Origin: Pseudovibrio sp. Alg231-02 | GTDB taxonomy: Bacteria > Pseudomonadota > Alphaproteobacteria > Rhizobiales > Stappiaceae | DNA: 64,000 bases | Direction of reading: 5' to 3' | Assembly (NCBI RefSeq): GCF_900143565.1 | Contig: NZ_FREX01000001.1 | Span: 821,068 to 885,067 of the forward strand | Shown here: one piece after another, positions 24,940-34,530 of the stretch | Layout: every line of letters begins with the position of its first letter | Numbering within the stretch: the first letter of the stretch is position 1 | Translations under genes and position numbers: made by a program | The notes under the pieces: generated by a model | Databases searched by the model: none | What the model was told of the DNA's origin: nothing | Seen by the model: the letters and a program-made list of their open reading frames with translations, nothing else

Positions 24940-27159
24940 TCAGACCTCCAGATTGGGCTGAGTAGATGAGCCTGCGAGCATTCTCAGGCGTACAGCGTTG
25001 AGCGTCACAATAATGGAAGAACCCGACATAGCCAAGGCTGCAACAAGAGGTGTGACAAAACCTAGCACTGCAAACGGCACTGCAATCAAGTTATAGACAA
25101 CAGAAATGGCGAGATTTTGGTTCATCACCCAGCGCGCTTTCTTCGAGATTGTCAGTGCGCTCATAACGGGCGCAAGGCTATCTCCCAGGAAGACTGCATC
25201 TGCAGCTGCCTGACTGACGTGAACCGCTGAAACGGGCGAGATGGATACGTTTGCTGCCGCGAGCGAGGGGGCATCATTGAGGCCATCACCAACCATCAGA
25301 ACCTTCTTGCCTTGTGCTTTCAGTTTTTCGATATGGTCGATCTTGTCTTGAGGCTTCATAGCAGCTTGCCAACTTTCAACACTAAGCATCTGCGCTGCGT
25401 GTTCGACTGCACCTTTATGGTCACCACTGAGAATTTCAATTGTGTAGCCCGCAGTTTTGAGCTTCTGGATCGTTTCAGTTGCCCCTTCCCTCATAAACTG
25501 GCCAACGGGAAGCAATTGTGCAGGCTTGTCTCCAGATTGGAAAGCGACAAAGGAAGCATCCGGTTGCTGCGTTTTTGCTTGTTCGAGCTGCTCATCAGAA
25601 ACACCGCAAAATGCGGGAGAGCCTAGCTTCGCACACATTCCATCGACGACAGCTTCCACCCCTTTGCCCGCACTCTCTTTTGCATCTGGCAGTGCTTGTT
25701 GTGCGCCGGTTGCTTTTGCGATGGCCTGAGACAATGGATGTGAAGAAGACAGAGCAAGACGACCCGCCAGTTCTAGCTGCTCCGCTGAGAGACCATGCTC
25801 CTTTGAGAGTGACGCTTCTGGTAATGTCAGTGTGCCGGTTTTGTCGAACACAATGGTATCAACTGTCGCCAGACGCTCAATCGCATCACCAGCGTTCAGC
25901 AGCACTCGTTCATTAAAGAACAAGCCGCTTGCCACAACCTGAACTGCCGGAATTGCAAGGCCTAGAGCACAGGGGCATGTGATGATGAGAACGGAGATCG
26001 CGATGACCAAAGCTGGCTGCCATGCCATGCCGAGCATAATCCAGCCCACGAGCGTCAGAAGTGCAGCCGCATGCACAACGGGCGCATAAAGCTGTGAGGC
26101 GCGATCTGCGATATGCACGTATTTGGACCGACCTTCCATAGCCGTTTCCAGAAGTCTGTTCACCTCATCAAGCAGTGTGCCTTTTGCAGCAGCTGTGACT
26201 TCAATTTCCAATACGCCATAGGTGTTCATGGTACCAGCGTAGACGAGGTCCCCTTCCCCAACGGGCTGTAACAAGGTTTCGCCTGTCACCAGACTCTGAT
26301 CGACTTCTGATGTGCCCGTGGAGATTTTGCCATCGACGGAAATGCGTTCGCCAGCTCTGACCAGAACGCGATCACCAATAGACAACTTGGACAAAGGCAC
26401 ATCGAGTGCGCTGCCGTCCTCTTGTATCTTAGCAGCGCTCTCGGCTTTCAAAGTCGCGAGGTTTTCCGCAAAAGAACGCGTTTTTCTGCGCATGAGATGA
26501 TCGCAGTAACGGCCAACGAGCAGGAAGAACAACAGCATCACTGCACTATCAAAATAAGCGTGCTCTGCTTCCTGAACGGTTTGCCACATGGAAAGGCCAG
26601 TTGCGAGCAACACCCCGATTGTGATCGGCACGTCCATATTCAAACGGCCTGTCTTCACAGCCATGTAGGCACTGCGGAAGAAAATACGGCCAGAGTAAAC
26701 GACGGTTGGCAGTGCGATTAGTGCGGAAACCCAATGGAAGAAAGACCGGGTCTCAGGATCAATATCTGATGCGTTGCCAGACCAGATTGAGATGGACAAC
26801 AGCATGATATTCATTGCTGCAAAGCCAGAAACGGCCAATGCGCGCAAGATCTCTTTGCCCACAGCATCGCCGCGGGATTTTACCTGAGCAGGATCAAAAG
26901 GATACGCTTTATAGCCCAGCCTTTGGAGAAGATCGACAATAGGAGATGGATTGGTCTTCTCTCCATCCCAGTCCACTGAAAGACGGTGGGATGACAGGTT
27001 TACGCGTGCTTTTTCTACACCATCCAATTTCTGGAGGCCACGCTCAATTTCGTACATACATGCGGCACACGTAATACCATCAACGGCAAGGTCCATATGA
27101 GCCTTGCCATCATCGGTATTTGTTACGAATGCAGCCCAATCCCTTTCAGGCGCAGACAT
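24940..27159 (-). CDS. ccoI: Copper-translocating P1B-type ATPase CcoI (FixI)
   Basis: CcoI exports copper to the periplasm for assembly of the cbb3 haem-copper site. The 739 residues show an N-terminal heavy-metal domain with Cys31-x-x-Cys34 (GITCAACMYEIE), transmembrane helices, a TGE motif near 292, the membrane metal site CPC at 395-397 and the phosphorylated Asp439 in DKTGT, then GDGLND in the hinge. It has a single metal-binding domain and the FixI-type length. It lies between ccoH and ccoS. Confidence 0.95.
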   Translation of the reverse strand: MSAPERDWAAFVTNTDDGKAHMDLAVDGITCAACMYEIERGLQKLDGVEKARVNLSSHRLSVDWDGEKTNPSPIVDLLQRLGYKAYPFDPAQVKSRGDAVGKEILRALAVSGFAAMNIMLLSISIWSGNASDIDPETRSFFHWVSALIALPTVVYSGRIFFRSAYMAVKTGRLNMDVPITIGVLLATGLSMWQTVQEAEHAYFDSAVMLLFFLLVGRYCDHLMRRKTRSFAENLATLKAESAAKIQEDGSALDVPLSKLSIGDRVLVRAGERISVDGKISTGTSEVDQSLVTGETLLQPVGEGDLVYAGTMNTYGVLEIEVTAAAKGTLLDEVNRLLETAMEGRSKYVHIADRASQLYAPVVHAAALLTLVGWIMLGMAWQPALVIAISVLIITCPCALGLAIPAVQVVASGLFFNERVLLNAGDAIERLATVDTIVFDKTGTLTLPEASLSKEHGLSAEQLELAGRLALSSSHPLSQAIAKATGAQQALPDAKESAGKGVEAVVDGMCAKLGSPAFCGVSDEQLEQAKTQQPDASFVAFQSGDKPAQLLPVGQFMREGATETIQKLKTAGYTIEILSGDHKGAVEHAAQMLSVESWQAAMKPQDKIDHIEKLKAQGKKVLMVGDGLNDAPSLAAANVSISPVSAVHVSQAAADAVFLGDSLAPVMSALTISKKARWVMNQNLAISVVYNLIAVPFAVLGFVTPLVAALAMSGSSIIVTLNAVRLRMLAGSSTQPNLEV

Positions 27160-27171
27160 GCTATTACCGCC

Positions 27172-27699
27172 TTACTCAGCGAAGAAAATCTTGTTTTTGG
27201 AACGGAAGATCGGAAGTGTTTTGTCACTTCGATCCGCGATTTCTACGACCACGTTCCAGTTGCCCGCACCAATGCCAGATGCATTGGCTACATATTCACC
27301 CGCGGAGCGCTCAGACAGAACAAGATCCTGATCAGCTGCGGTGATTGTTGGGCGGTGCAGTTTAACGGTGACCATTTCGCCAGTGATTGGAGCACCAGCT
27401 TTGTCTTTTGCCAGTACGCGAATATGGGCAGAGCCATCACCGTTGCGTTCAATGGCAGCATTTACGCTCCAGTTCAGAGCAGCCTGAGCATTCGCCTTAG
27501 CTATTTCTTTATTGTATCGCTGGCTCACCTTGTAGGAGCTATCGACTTCCAGTCCTGGGAAGGTATCGATCGCAATATAGATCATAACAGCATTCATCGC
27601 AGCGATAGCGCCGAAGAACGCGATAAGGCTGAACAAAACCGTGCGGCCAGTAATCTGCCGAGGTTTGCGCGGAGACTTGTGGTCTACAGCCATTGTCAT
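27172..27699 (-). CDS. ccoH: cbb3 oxidase assembly protein CcoH (FixH)
   Basis: The 175-residue protein has one membrane helix (residues about 20-45, LFSLIAFFGAIAAMNAVMIY) and a periplasmic beta-rich domain with WNVVVEIADRSDKTLPIF, typical of FixH. It helps stabilise the oxidase during assembly. AGGAG at 7 bp supports the ATG at 27699. A perfect 11-bp hairpin precedes it in the 123-bp gap after ccoG. Confidence 0.93.
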   Translation of the reverse strand: MTMAVDHKSPRKPRQITGRTVLFSLIAFFGAIAAMNAVMIYIAIDTFPGLEVDSSYKVSQRYNKEIAKANAQAALNWSVNAAIERNGDGSAHIRVLAKDKAGAPITGEMVTVKLHRPTITAADQDLVLSERSAGEYVANASGIGAGNWNVVVEIADRSDKTLPIFRSKNKIFFAE

Positions 27700-27760
27700 A
27701 TCCTAGCTCCTTTTTGGCGGCTCATAAGATGGGGGTGAGCTTCGCCTTTTGATCATTTAA

Positions 27761-27786
27761 GTGATAAGGGGCGTACCCCTTATCAC
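27761..27786. other. Perfect 11-bp hairpin between ccoG and ccoH
   Basis: GTGATAAGGGG at 27761-27771 pairs fully with CCCCTTATCAC at 27776-27786 around CGTA. There is no T tail on the minus strand, so it is not a standard terminator. In the ccoG-ccoH transcript it could act in RNA processing or as a stability element, adjusting the ratio of oxidase and assembly factors. The function is inferred. Confidence 0.8.
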
Positions 27787-27822
27787 GCAAGTTTAATTAG
27801 GTGCTTTTACAGCCTGTGACGA

Positions 27823-29298
27823 CTATTTACCGGGTGCCCGGAAGAAGTCGCTGATCACTGTTGTCTCACCCGTCTCTGTGTCCACCAGCTTAAAGCTCAT
27901 AGGCAGAGAGCTTGGCATTTCAACGCCAGCTGGAGAGAACACCAGTGCTCGTACAGAACGGGTCGTATCAGCATCTACCGACAAGCTCAGCTGAGTATCC
28001 TTTGTCACGTCAGCCGCATTCTTGTGAATGCCCACAACTTCAAGGGTCGCCCCTTTAGGCATGTCCTCAACACTCAGCGTGAAGGACTGTTCGTTGTTGT
28101 GCTTGTTTAGCAGGCGAAGCGAATAGCCGTTTCTGAAAGAACCGTCACTTTGCTGAACGTAGAGCGGGTTGCGATCATGAACGACAGACAAATCCGTCAT
28201 GGAACGGTTAAGCTGCGCGTACAACATCACACCTGCGATCATCAAAATGATTACTGTGTAGATCACTGTACGAGGGCGAACCAGGCGATAGACTGCAGCC
28301 TCACCTTTCTCACGGCGCTCAATATTGACGTCCGTGTCATACGCGATCAGACCTGTTGGCTTGCCAACCTTGGTCATGATTGAGTCACACGCGTCAATAC
28401 ACAGACCACACTGGATACAATCGAGCTGCGCGCCTTTACGGATATCGACACCTGTCGGACATGCATAGAAACACTGATTACAATCGATGCAATCACCAGC
28501 AGGCAAGCCTTCTTCGATGCGCTTCTTGCTCTCTTTCAAGTGACCACGAGGTTCACCACGGTCGTAGCGATACGTCACATTGAGCGCATGCTCATCCGTA
28601 AGAGCTGCCTGAATACGTGGCCAAGGACACATATACACACAGACCTGCTCACGCATGTGACCAGCCAGCGAATAGGTGGTGAACGTCAGGATACCAATCC
28701 AGACGTAAGCAGAAAATGCAGCCTGACCTGTTGCCAGATCATATACAAGCGTTGGTGCATCCGCGAAGTAAAGAACCCACGCTCCGCCGGTCCACCAGGC
28801 AATCATCAACCAGAGAAAATGCTTCGTTCCCTTTTTGAGAATCTTTTCTGCATTCCAAGGCTGTTTGTCCAGCGTAATCCGCTTGCGGCGATCGCCTTCA
28901 ATCATGCTTTCTACGCGGAAGAACAGGTCTGTCCAAACTGTCTGCGGGCAAAGATAACCGCACCAGAGACGACCTGCGATAGCATTCATCAAAAACAGAC
29001 CAACAGCCGCAATGATGAGCAATCCGGTGAGATAGTAGACTTCCTGTGGCCAGATTTCGAGAAAGAAAAAGTAACCTCTTTTTCTCTCAAAATCGACGAG
29101 AACAGCCTGATCAGGGAGCAAAGGCCCTCTGTCCCAACGAATAAAGGGGGTAAAGTAATAAATCCCAAGAGTAATAAAAAGGATTGCCCATTTGATTTTC
29201 CGAAAACGGCCTTTTACCTCCATAGGGTAAACTTTAGCCGCTGACGCGAACCAGGCTTCGTCCTCTTCTTTATCGATGGGTTCAACTTGGCTAGACAT
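27823..29298 (-). CDS. ccoG: cbb3 oxidase accessory iron-sulfur protein CcoG (FixG/RdxA)
   Basis: The 491-residue membrane protein has several N-terminal helices, two 4Fe-4S ferredoxin motifs (CIDCNQCFYACP and CIQCGLCIDACD), one further helix and a C-terminal immunoglobulin-like domain. CcoG has been implicated as a cupric reductase supplying Cu(I) for the oxidase. GAGGA at 7 bp supports the ATG. It follows ccoP after about 95 bp that contain a hairpin. Confidence 0.95.
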   Translation of the reverse strand: MSSQVEPIDKEEDEAWFASAAKVYPMEVKGRFRKIKWAILFITLGIYYFTPFIRWDRGPLLPDQAVLVDFERKRGYFFFLEIWPQEVYYLTGLLIIAAVGLFLMNAIAGRLWCGYLCPQTVWTDLFFRVESMIEGDRRKRITLDKQPWNAEKILKKGTKHFLWLMIAWWTGGAWVLYFADAPTLVYDLATGQAAFSAYVWIGILTFTTYSLAGHMREQVCVYMCPWPRIQAALTDEHALNVTYRYDRGEPRGHLKESKKRIEEGLPAGDCIDCNQCFYACPTGVDIRKGAQLDCIQCGLCIDACDSIMTKVGKPTGLIAYDTDVNIERREKGEAAVYRLVRPRTVIYTVIILMIAGVMLYAQLNRSMTDLSVVHDRNPLYVQQSDGSFRNGYSLRLLNKHNNEQSFTLSVEDMPKGATLEVVGIHKNAADVTKDTQLSLSVDADTTRSVRALVFSPAGVEMPSSLPMSFKLVDTETGETTVISDFFRAPGK

Positions 29299-29336
29299 AA
29301 TGTCTTCCTCAGTTGGCGATGTGCTTTGTGCAAGTG

Positions 29337-29364
29337 AAGCGAGGGCACTTACGCGTCCTCGCTT
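29337..29364. other. Hairpin between ccoP and ccoG
   Basis: AAGCGAGG at 29337-29344 pairs with CCTCGCTT at 29357-29364 across a 12-nt loop. It lies just after the ccoP stop in the minus-strand transcript and lacks a long T run. It could lower read-through into ccoGHIS or protect the ccoNOQP message from decay. Confidence 0.55.
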
Positions 29365-29394
29365 GTGTCGTCATCTCAAAAATATTCAGAGATC

Positions 29395-30270
29395 TTATTG
29401 ACCGCCACCGAGTGAGTGAACGTACACAGCCAATGATTTAACTGTGGTTTCACCCAGACGATCGATCCATGCAGGCATCACACCGTGACGTGGTGCATTC
29501 ACCTGCGCGATGATGTCTTCTACGGACTTGCCATAGAGATAGGTTGGTGCTGTCAGGTTAGGAGAACCTGTTTCCAGATCACCCTTAGCGTTTTCCATAT
29601 GACAGGCAGCACAGTTCTCTTCATAGATCACTTTGCCTGCTTCCAGATCAACGCCTTCTTGTGTTGGAAGACCTGCTATAGAACCAACATAGTTCGCAAC
29701 CTGAACAATCTCTTCTTTTTCAAGCAGCTCATCACGGCCGAATGCAGGCATTTCCGCATACCGGGTTTCATCATGTTCTGAACGAACACCATAAGAGATA
29801 GTGGTTGAGAGGGTGTCCAAATCGCCACCCCAGATCCAGCTGTCGTCCTGAAGGTTTGGATAGCCTTCAAAGCCTGTCGCGCCGGTTCCATGACAAGGTG
29901 CACAGTTGTCACCGAATGCCACTTCACCCTGAGCCATAGCAAACTCGAGCAGTTCCGGAGTATCACGAATTTCTTCGAGAGATGCTTCGAGAAGCATCTT
30001 GCCGGTTTCTGCGCGCTCTGCAGCCGCTACATCAAAGTTCTCCGTTGCAACCGCACGCTGGCTGTAATCCAGAAGACCCTTTGTGTAGCCGTTGACCAGA
30101 GGCCAACTTGGCATGAGGATCCAGTAGATTACGGACCATACGATGGAGCCGTAGAACATGTAGAGCCACCACTTAGGGAGCGGGTGGTTGAGTTCCTTGA
30201 GGCCATCCCATTCGTGACCAGTGGTTTCAACACCCGTTACCTGGTCGATTTCCTTTTTGTGCTCAGCCAT
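29395..30270 (-). CDS. ccoP: cbb3 oxidase di-haem cytochrome c subunit CcoP (FixP)
   Basis: The 291-residue subunit has a membrane anchor (residues about 35-55) and two periplasmic c-type haem sites: Cys123-x-x-Cys126-His127 and Cys220-x-x-Cys223-His224, with Met174 of EMPAFG a possible axial ligand. It relays electrons from soluble cytochrome c to CcoO/CcoN. The ATG overlaps the ccoQ stop (TAATG), so the two are translationally coupled. Confidence 0.97.
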   Translation of the reverse strand: MAEHKKEIDQVTGVETTGHEWDGLKELNHPLPKWWLYMFYGSIVWSVIYWILMPSWPLVNGYTKGLLDYSQRAVATENFDVAAAERAETGKMLLEASLEEIRDTPELLEFAMAQGEVAFGDNCAPCHGTGATGFEGYPNLQDDSWIWGGDLDTLSTTISYGVRSEHDETRYAEMPAFGRDELLEKEEIVQVANYVGSIAGLPTQEGVDLEAGKVIYEENCAACHMENAKGDLETGSPNLTAPTYLYGKSVEDIIAQVNAPRHGVMPAWIDRLGETTVKSLAVYVHSLGGGQ

Positions 30271-30428
30271 TAATCGTCCTCCCGAAGCGGGATCTGTGAA
30301 GCATCGTTAAAGCGCTCCCCATTACTTGGCCAGCAAGCGTAAAGAATTACGCCTGCGAAGATTGCCATGAAATAGAGCAGGCCACCAGTTTGCGCGAAGT
30401 GTGCAAGAGCGGTGTAAGTCGCGTCCAT
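30270..30428 (-). CDS. ccoQ: cbb3 oxidase small subunit CcoQ (FixQ)
   Basis: This 52-residue membrane protein begins MDATYTALAHFAQ and has one helix (GGLLYFMAIFAGVILYACW) and a short polar tail ending PLREDD. CcoQ stabilises the oxidase. Two ATGs are adjacent. The second (30428) has the better distance to AAGGAG. The stop shares one base with the ccoP start. It is easily overlooked because of its size. Confidence 0.93.
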   Translation of the reverse strand: MDATYTALAHFAQTGGLLYFMAIFAGVILYACWPSNGERFNDASQIPLREDD

Positions 30429-30438
30429 CATCTTCTCC

Positions 30439-31173
30439 TTAGCGCAAGTTGGCTTTTTCGTCGTAGAGGCTAAAGTCTACGAGCGTGCCAAGCATCTGCA
30501 GGTAAGCTACCAGTGCATCCATCTCAGTCACTTCTTTGGCGTTGCCGTCAAAGTCGCGAATAAGAACATCAGGGTAACGCTCTTCGAACGCTTCTGCTGC
30601 ATCGCTGTCAGGCTCTGCCTGAGCGAGAAGATCCACTTTTGCGTTTGCAATCTGTTCCTCGGAATAAGGAACACCGTACAATGCATTCACTTTCAGATGG
30701 TTCTCGATCTCGATTGTAGAGAGCTTGGCATCCATCAGGAATGGGTAGCCAGGCATCACTGAGGTCGGAGACACTGAGCGTGGGTTGATCAGGTGATCAC
30801 GCTGCCACTCATCAGAGTACTTACCGCCTACACGAGCGAGGTCAGGACCGGTACGCTTTGAGCCCCACTGGAATGGGCGATCGTACATGGATTCCGCTGC
30901 CAGTGAGTAGTTGCCGTAGCGCTCCAGCTCGTCACGCATTGGACGGATCTGCTGTGAGTGACAGGCATAACAGCCTTCACGCACGTAGATGTTACGTCCA
31001 ACAAGCTCGAGCGGAGTGTAAGGGCGCATACCCTCAGTTTTTTCGATCGTGCTCTTCAGGTAGTAAAGAGGAACGATTTCAACGAGACCGCCGATTGAGA
31101 TCATGATGACGATGCCAATAATCAGGATCAGCGAGTTTTTCTCGAAGATTTGGTGTTTTTTCCAAGCAGACAT
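30439..31173 (-). CDS. ccoO: cbb3 oxidase mono-haem cytochrome c subunit CcoO (FixO)
   Basis: The 244-residue subunit has one N-terminal membrane helix ([20 protein letters not shown]) and one c-type haem site, Cys68-x-x-Cys71-His72 ([13 protein letters not shown]). [10 protein letters not shown] near the C-terminus is typical. It receives electrons from CcoP and passes them to CcoN. It lies 14 bp after ccoN in the operon ccoNOQP. Confidence 0.97.
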   Translation of the reverse strand: MSAWKKHQIFEKNSLILIIGIVIMISIGGLVEIVPLYYLKSTIEKTEGMRPYTPLELVGRNIYVREGCYACHSQQIRPMRDELERYGNYSLAAESMYDRPFQWGSKRTGPDLARVGGKYSDEWQRDHLINPRSVSPTSVMPGYPFLMDAKLSTIEIENHLKVNALYGVPYSEEQIANAKVDLLAQAEPDSDAAEAFEERYPDVLIRDFDGNAKEVTEMDALVAYLQMLGTLVDFSLYDEKANLR

Positions 31174-31187
31174 TCGTGATCTCCCGA

Positions 31188-32843
31188 TTATTCCGCTGGC
31201 GCCATTGCAGGCTGGCCTGCAGCTTCACTTTCGACTGCCTCACCTACACGCACTGTCATAATGAGGTTGTAAACCATGATGAGAGCACCTGCGAGGAAGA
31301 GAAGACCACCGAATGCACGCATGACGTAGAACGGATACATCGCATCCACTGTTTCGATGAAGGAGTACTCAAGGAAGCCAAGGCTATCGTAAGCACGCCA
31401 CATCAGACCCTGCATGATACCGGATACCCACATCGCGCAGATGTAGAACACGATGCCAAGCGTAGAGATCCAGAAGTGCCAGTTAACGAGGCGCAGAGAG
31501 TACAGAGACTTCTTGTGATAGAGCCAAGGTACGAGGCAGTACAGAGCACCGAAGGAGATGTAACCAACCCAGCCGAGCGCACCAGCGTGTACGTGACCAA
31601 TCGTCCAGTCAGTGTAGTGTGAAAGGCCGTTCACAGCACGGATGGACATCAAAGGACCTTCGAAGGTCGCCATGCCGTAGAATGCCACGGAAACAACCAT
31701 CATACGCAGAACAGGGTCAGTCCGCAGTTTGTCCCAAGCACCGGACAGCGTCATCAGACCGTTGATCATACCACCCCAGGACGGCATCCAGAGGATGATG
31801 GAGAAGGTCATACCAAGAGTAGACGCCCACTGTGGCAGTGAGGTGTAATGCAGATGGTGAGGGCCAGCCCAGATGTACAGGAAGATCAGCGCCCAGAAGT
31901 GAACGATAGACAGACGGTAAGAATAGACCGGACGCTCAGCACGCTTCGGAATGAAGTAGTACATGATTGCCAGGAAGCCAGCTGTCAGGAAGAAGCCCAC
32001 TGCGTTGTGACCATACCACCACTGAACCATCGCATCCTGAACACCAGACCAAACAATGTAGGACTTGGTGGAGTAGATGCTGACAGGCAGAGAAGCGTTG
32101 TTGAACAGGTGCAGAACTGCAATTGTTACGATAAACGCGAGGTAGAACCAGTTTGCCACATAGATATGCGACTCTTTACGGCGCCAGATGGAACCGAGGA
32201 AGGTCAACAGATATCCGACCCAAACAATGGTCAGAAGCCAGTCCGCATACCACTCTGGCTCAGCGTATTCTTTACCCTGAGTTACACCGAGGAGGTAACC
32301 AGTACCTGCCACAACGATGAAGAGGTTGTAACCGAGGACTACAAACCATGGGGCAATTGAACCAGGCAAGCGGGCCTGACAGGTGCGCTGCACAACGTAG
32401 AATGAAGACGCGATAAGAACGTTACCGCCGAATGCAAAAATAACGGCAGATGTATGCAGCGGACGCAGGCGCCCGAAGTTGATCCATGGCAGGTCAAAGT
32501 TCAAAGCTGGGAATGCCAGCTGAGATGCAATGATCACACCTACCGTGAAACCCGCGATACCCCAGAAAACAGATGCCCACGTCGCGAATTTAACAGGAGC
32601 CATATTGTAGTTTGGCTTACCGTTAATTTCCAGCGGCGCAGGTGTGTTGTTTCCGTCGAAGTATCGGCGAAAAATGAAGAAAATACCGGCCAATGATGCT
32701 AGTGCAATCAATGCGGTATGAAATGCCAAGACCTGATCCCAGGTTTTACCTGCAATGACCAGACAGAAAATCGCTACCGCGAGAAGAAGGAGGGAAAATC
32801 CACCTTCCTCTAGCGACAGATATCTGACTTTCCGCTCACCCAT
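31188..32843 (-). CDS. ccoN: cbb3-type cytochrome c oxidase catalytic subunit I CcoN (FixN)
   Basis: CcoN reduces oxygen at a haem b3-CuB centre and pumps protons with high oxygen affinity. I start at [15 protein letters not shown] (32843), which gives 551 residues with GGGG at 8 bp. The frame runs on to 32936 but then overlaps the FixK box. Conserved His motifs include [28 protein letters not shown] and [12 protein letters not shown], and [23 protein letters not shown]. First of ccoNOQP, with an FNR/FixK box about 90 bp upstream. Confidence 0.97.
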   Translation of the reverse strand: MGERKVRYLSLEEGGFSLLLLAVAIFCLVIAGKTWDQVLAFHTALIALASLAGIFFIFRRYFDGNNTPAPLEINGKPNYNMAPVKFATWASVFWGIAGFTVGVIIASQLAFPALNFDLPWINFGRLRPLHTSAVIFAFGGNVLIASSFYVVQRTCQARLPGSIAPWFVVLGYNLFIVVAGTGYLLGVTQGKEYAEPEWYADWLLTIVWVGYLLTFLGSIWRRKESHIYVANWFYLAFIVTIAVLHLFNNASLPVSIYSTKSYIVWSGVQDAMVQWWYGHNAVGFFLTAGFLAIMYYFIPKRAERPVYSYRLSIVHFWALIFLYIWAGPHHLHYTSLPQWASTLGMTFSIILWMPSWGGMINGLMTLSGAWDKLRTDPVLRMMVVSVAFYGMATFEGPLMSIRAVNGLSHYTDWTIGHVHAGALGWVGYISFGALYCLVPWLYHKKSLYSLRLVNWHFWISTLGIVFYICAMWVSGIMQGLMWRAYDSLGFLEYSFIETVDAMYPFYVMRAFGGLLFLAGALIMVYNLIMTVRVGEAVESEAAGQPAMAPAE

Positions 32844-33202
32844 GATGTTCGCCCCATATAAAGTAAACAAGTTCGTCCAGATAGGACTACCTGAGCGTAG
32901 TTCTATGGGTGGCAAATTGCCCCGCCCTTGATACATGTCAAAAAGAACTCGAACAAAAAAAATAAAATTACTCTAATTCGCAACTACACCCCCCATTATT
33001 GGGTTTTCGTCATATATTACATGAATTTAGGGCAAGATGCGTTGTTTTGGCGCAGCTTGAAGCGAGTTTCACTGGTTCCTGAGAAAGTTAGCGTAATTTG
33101 ATAGGTGAAGCGGAGGCGGCACGCATACATAGAATCATGATTAGCTAGATAAGTTCTCAATTCCATACCGCAGCGCACCAAACTCTCGCAGCGAAATTTG
33201 AC
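32844..33202. other. Intergenic region between ccoN and the AbrB-type permease
   Basis: This 359-bp gap contains the ccoN leader and the FixK box at 32928-32941. Beyond it lies AT-rich sequence up to the permease stop. No further gene, hairpin or RNA family was recognised. Confidence 0.6.
32928..32941. promoter_or_regulatory. FNR/FixK box upstream of ccoN
   Basis: TTGAT-ACAT-GTCAA matches the FNR/FixK consensus TTGAT-N4-(A/G)TCAA at every defined position. Its centre (32934.5) is about 91 bp before the ccoN ATG, so activation from -41.5 would start the mRNA near 32893. The FixK encoded at 36032 has the matching recognition helix (ExxSR). Confidence 0.93.
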
Positions 33203-34315
33203 CTAGGTCGCAACCGAATTTTCCGTGGGATCTGTTTTTTGCGCGGAGATTGGCCCCAGTACGTATCTGGTCACAACTGGCATGAATGCTAAAAGTCCCA
33301 TAAAGCGAGCTAACTGGTGGGTGGCAACGAACACCGGATCAATGTCCAGCAGGATCGATATAAGAAGCATTGCTTCCATGCCTCCGGGAGCAAAGGCCAG
33401 AAAAACCTTATCGAATGAGACGTCCAGAGCCCAAGACGTCACCAGCGCCCCTGTTAGCGCAACTGACAGACTGATCGCAAACACCACAAGAGACGTGCCA
33501 AGCATGGGCTTTAGGGTACTGCTTTCCATCTTCCCAATATAGAGGCCTACATTGGTTCCCATGATTACGTAGCAAGGCATGGCAAGCCAAGCAGGCAAGT
33601 TAAACTCTAAAATCCCCGTTGAGTTAAGGGCAGCACTGGCAAAGAATGCCCCGGTGAGCAGCCCAGCAGGCGCCTTCAGCCTTAAGGCCAGCATTGCAAA
33701 GATCGTGCAGATCAGAAGAGCAGCTATGAGTTCAACTGCAACCGTTGGACTGAACGCCACTTCGGCATCTTTAGTCATAACGTCGGTTGCCCCATTTGAA
33801 TCGACCATATTTGTGACAATCAAAGGCAGAACAGCAATCAAAAGGAAGAGGCGCACAAGCTGGACAATCATAATTCGGTCCATGGGCGCTCCCCTCTCCA
33901 AGGCGAGCGCAGCCGTCATTCCCAGTGCACCCGGCAAACCTGCGAAGAATGCCTCATCCCTACCCCAGTTGCATTTCTTGTATGCGTAAAGGTAGACCGT
34001 TGTGGTGATGCCACCGACAACAGCACCCAGTGCTAACATCGACAAAGGCCACAAAGAGGCCCCCTCCCAGAAATCTGGAGAGACTGCAGTCCCCATTGCA
34101 GCGCCGATAAATATGGAATTTGTGGAGGTTAGATGCTTAGGAAACGTGAGATCCTGATTAGCGATCAAAGGTAGAGAAAGAGATTTCGCCAGAACCAAGA
34201 CAACCATAGGCCCAGCCAGAAAACCAGCAGGAAGAGAAAGCAGTTCAAAAACAGCTGCTCCTGCCCCTCCAAGCGCAAGAACTCCAACTAAACTCAGAAT
34301 GTCTTTTCCGCTCAC
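33203..34315 (-). CDS. AbrB-type membrane permease
   Basis: This 370-residue protein has about ten membrane helices in two similar halves, each with a LPAGFLAGPM-like or APAGLLTGAFF stretch. The motifs FFAGLPGALGMTAAL and LAFAPGGMEAML are typical of the AbrB/ammonia monooxygenase-annotated family. Members are putative transporters or regulators of unclear substrate, so the old annotation as ammonia monooxygenase should not be used. The start is GTG at 34315 with a strong GAGGAGG. It is divergent from hemN. Confidence 0.85.
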   Translation of the reverse strand: MSGKDILSLVGVLALGGAGAAVFELLSLPAGFLAGPMVVLVLAKSLSLPLIANQDLTFPKHLTSTNSIFIGAAMGTAVSPDFWEGASLWPLSMLALGAVVGGITTTVYLYAYKKCNWGRDEAFFAGLPGALGMTAALALERGAPMDRIMIVQLVRLFLLIAVLPLIVTNMVDSNGATDVMTKDAEVAFSPTVAVELIAALLICTIFAMLALRLKAPAGLLTGAFFASAALNSTGILEFNLPAWLAMPCYVIMGTNVGLYIGKMESSTLKPMLGTSLVVFAISLSVALTGALVTSWALDVSFDKVFLAFAPGGMEAMLLISILLDIDPVFVATHQLARFMGLLAFMPVVTRYVLGPISAQKTDPTENSVAT

Positions 34316-34377
34316 GGCTTTACCTCCTCATGTCGTCACGACACAAGAAGTACAAATCGCAATTCATATGATCAATC

Positions 34378-34394
34378 TTGATAGAACCAATCAA
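34378..34394. promoter_or_regulatory. TTGAT-N7-ATCAA inverted repeat upstream of the permease gene
   Basis: The arms match FNR half-sites but the 7-bp spacer does not fit the 4-bp FNR geometry. It lies 63-79 bp upstream of the permease start. It may be an operator of another dimeric regulator. Confidence 0.3.
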
Positions 34395-34483
34395 TATATA
34401 ATTTCAACCAGAGAGTTTAGAACTGTTCGCAAACAGCCACGAATTGCTTGAAGGGACTTGAGTTTTTTAAAAACTCAGTGTTG

Positions 34484-34497
34484 TTGACAGGGATCAA
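34484..34497. promoter_or_regulatory. FNR/FixK box upstream of hemN
   Basis: TTGAC-AGGG-ATCAA fits the FNR/FixK consensus with one common substitution in the left arm. Its centre (34490.5) is 40.5 bp before the hemN ATG. Together with TATGGT at 34519-34524 (the -12 to -7 window counted from 34531), it predicts transcription starting at the ATG itself. Confidence 0.88.
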
Positions 34498-34518
34498 AGT
34501 TCAATTAGTCCATTTGCG

Positions 34519-34524
34519 TATGGT
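34519..34524 (+). promoter_or_regulatory. Predicted -10 element of hemN (leaderless promoter)
   Basis: TATGGT matches TATAAT at four of six positions. It is placed 7-12 bp before the ATG, so the mRNA would begin at or next to the start codon. No Shine-Dalgarno sequence lies before the ATG (GTAGCGTC). Confidence 0.55.
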
Positions 34525-34530
34525 AGCGTC

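Noticed and set aside
33203-34315. Ammonia monooxygenase
   Set aside because: This is an old annotation of the AbrB family. The protein is a multi-helix permease without enzyme motifs.
34378-34394. FNR/FixK box for the AbrB-type permease
   Set aside because: The half-sites are right but the spacer is 7 bp. It is listed only as a low-confidence inverted repeat.
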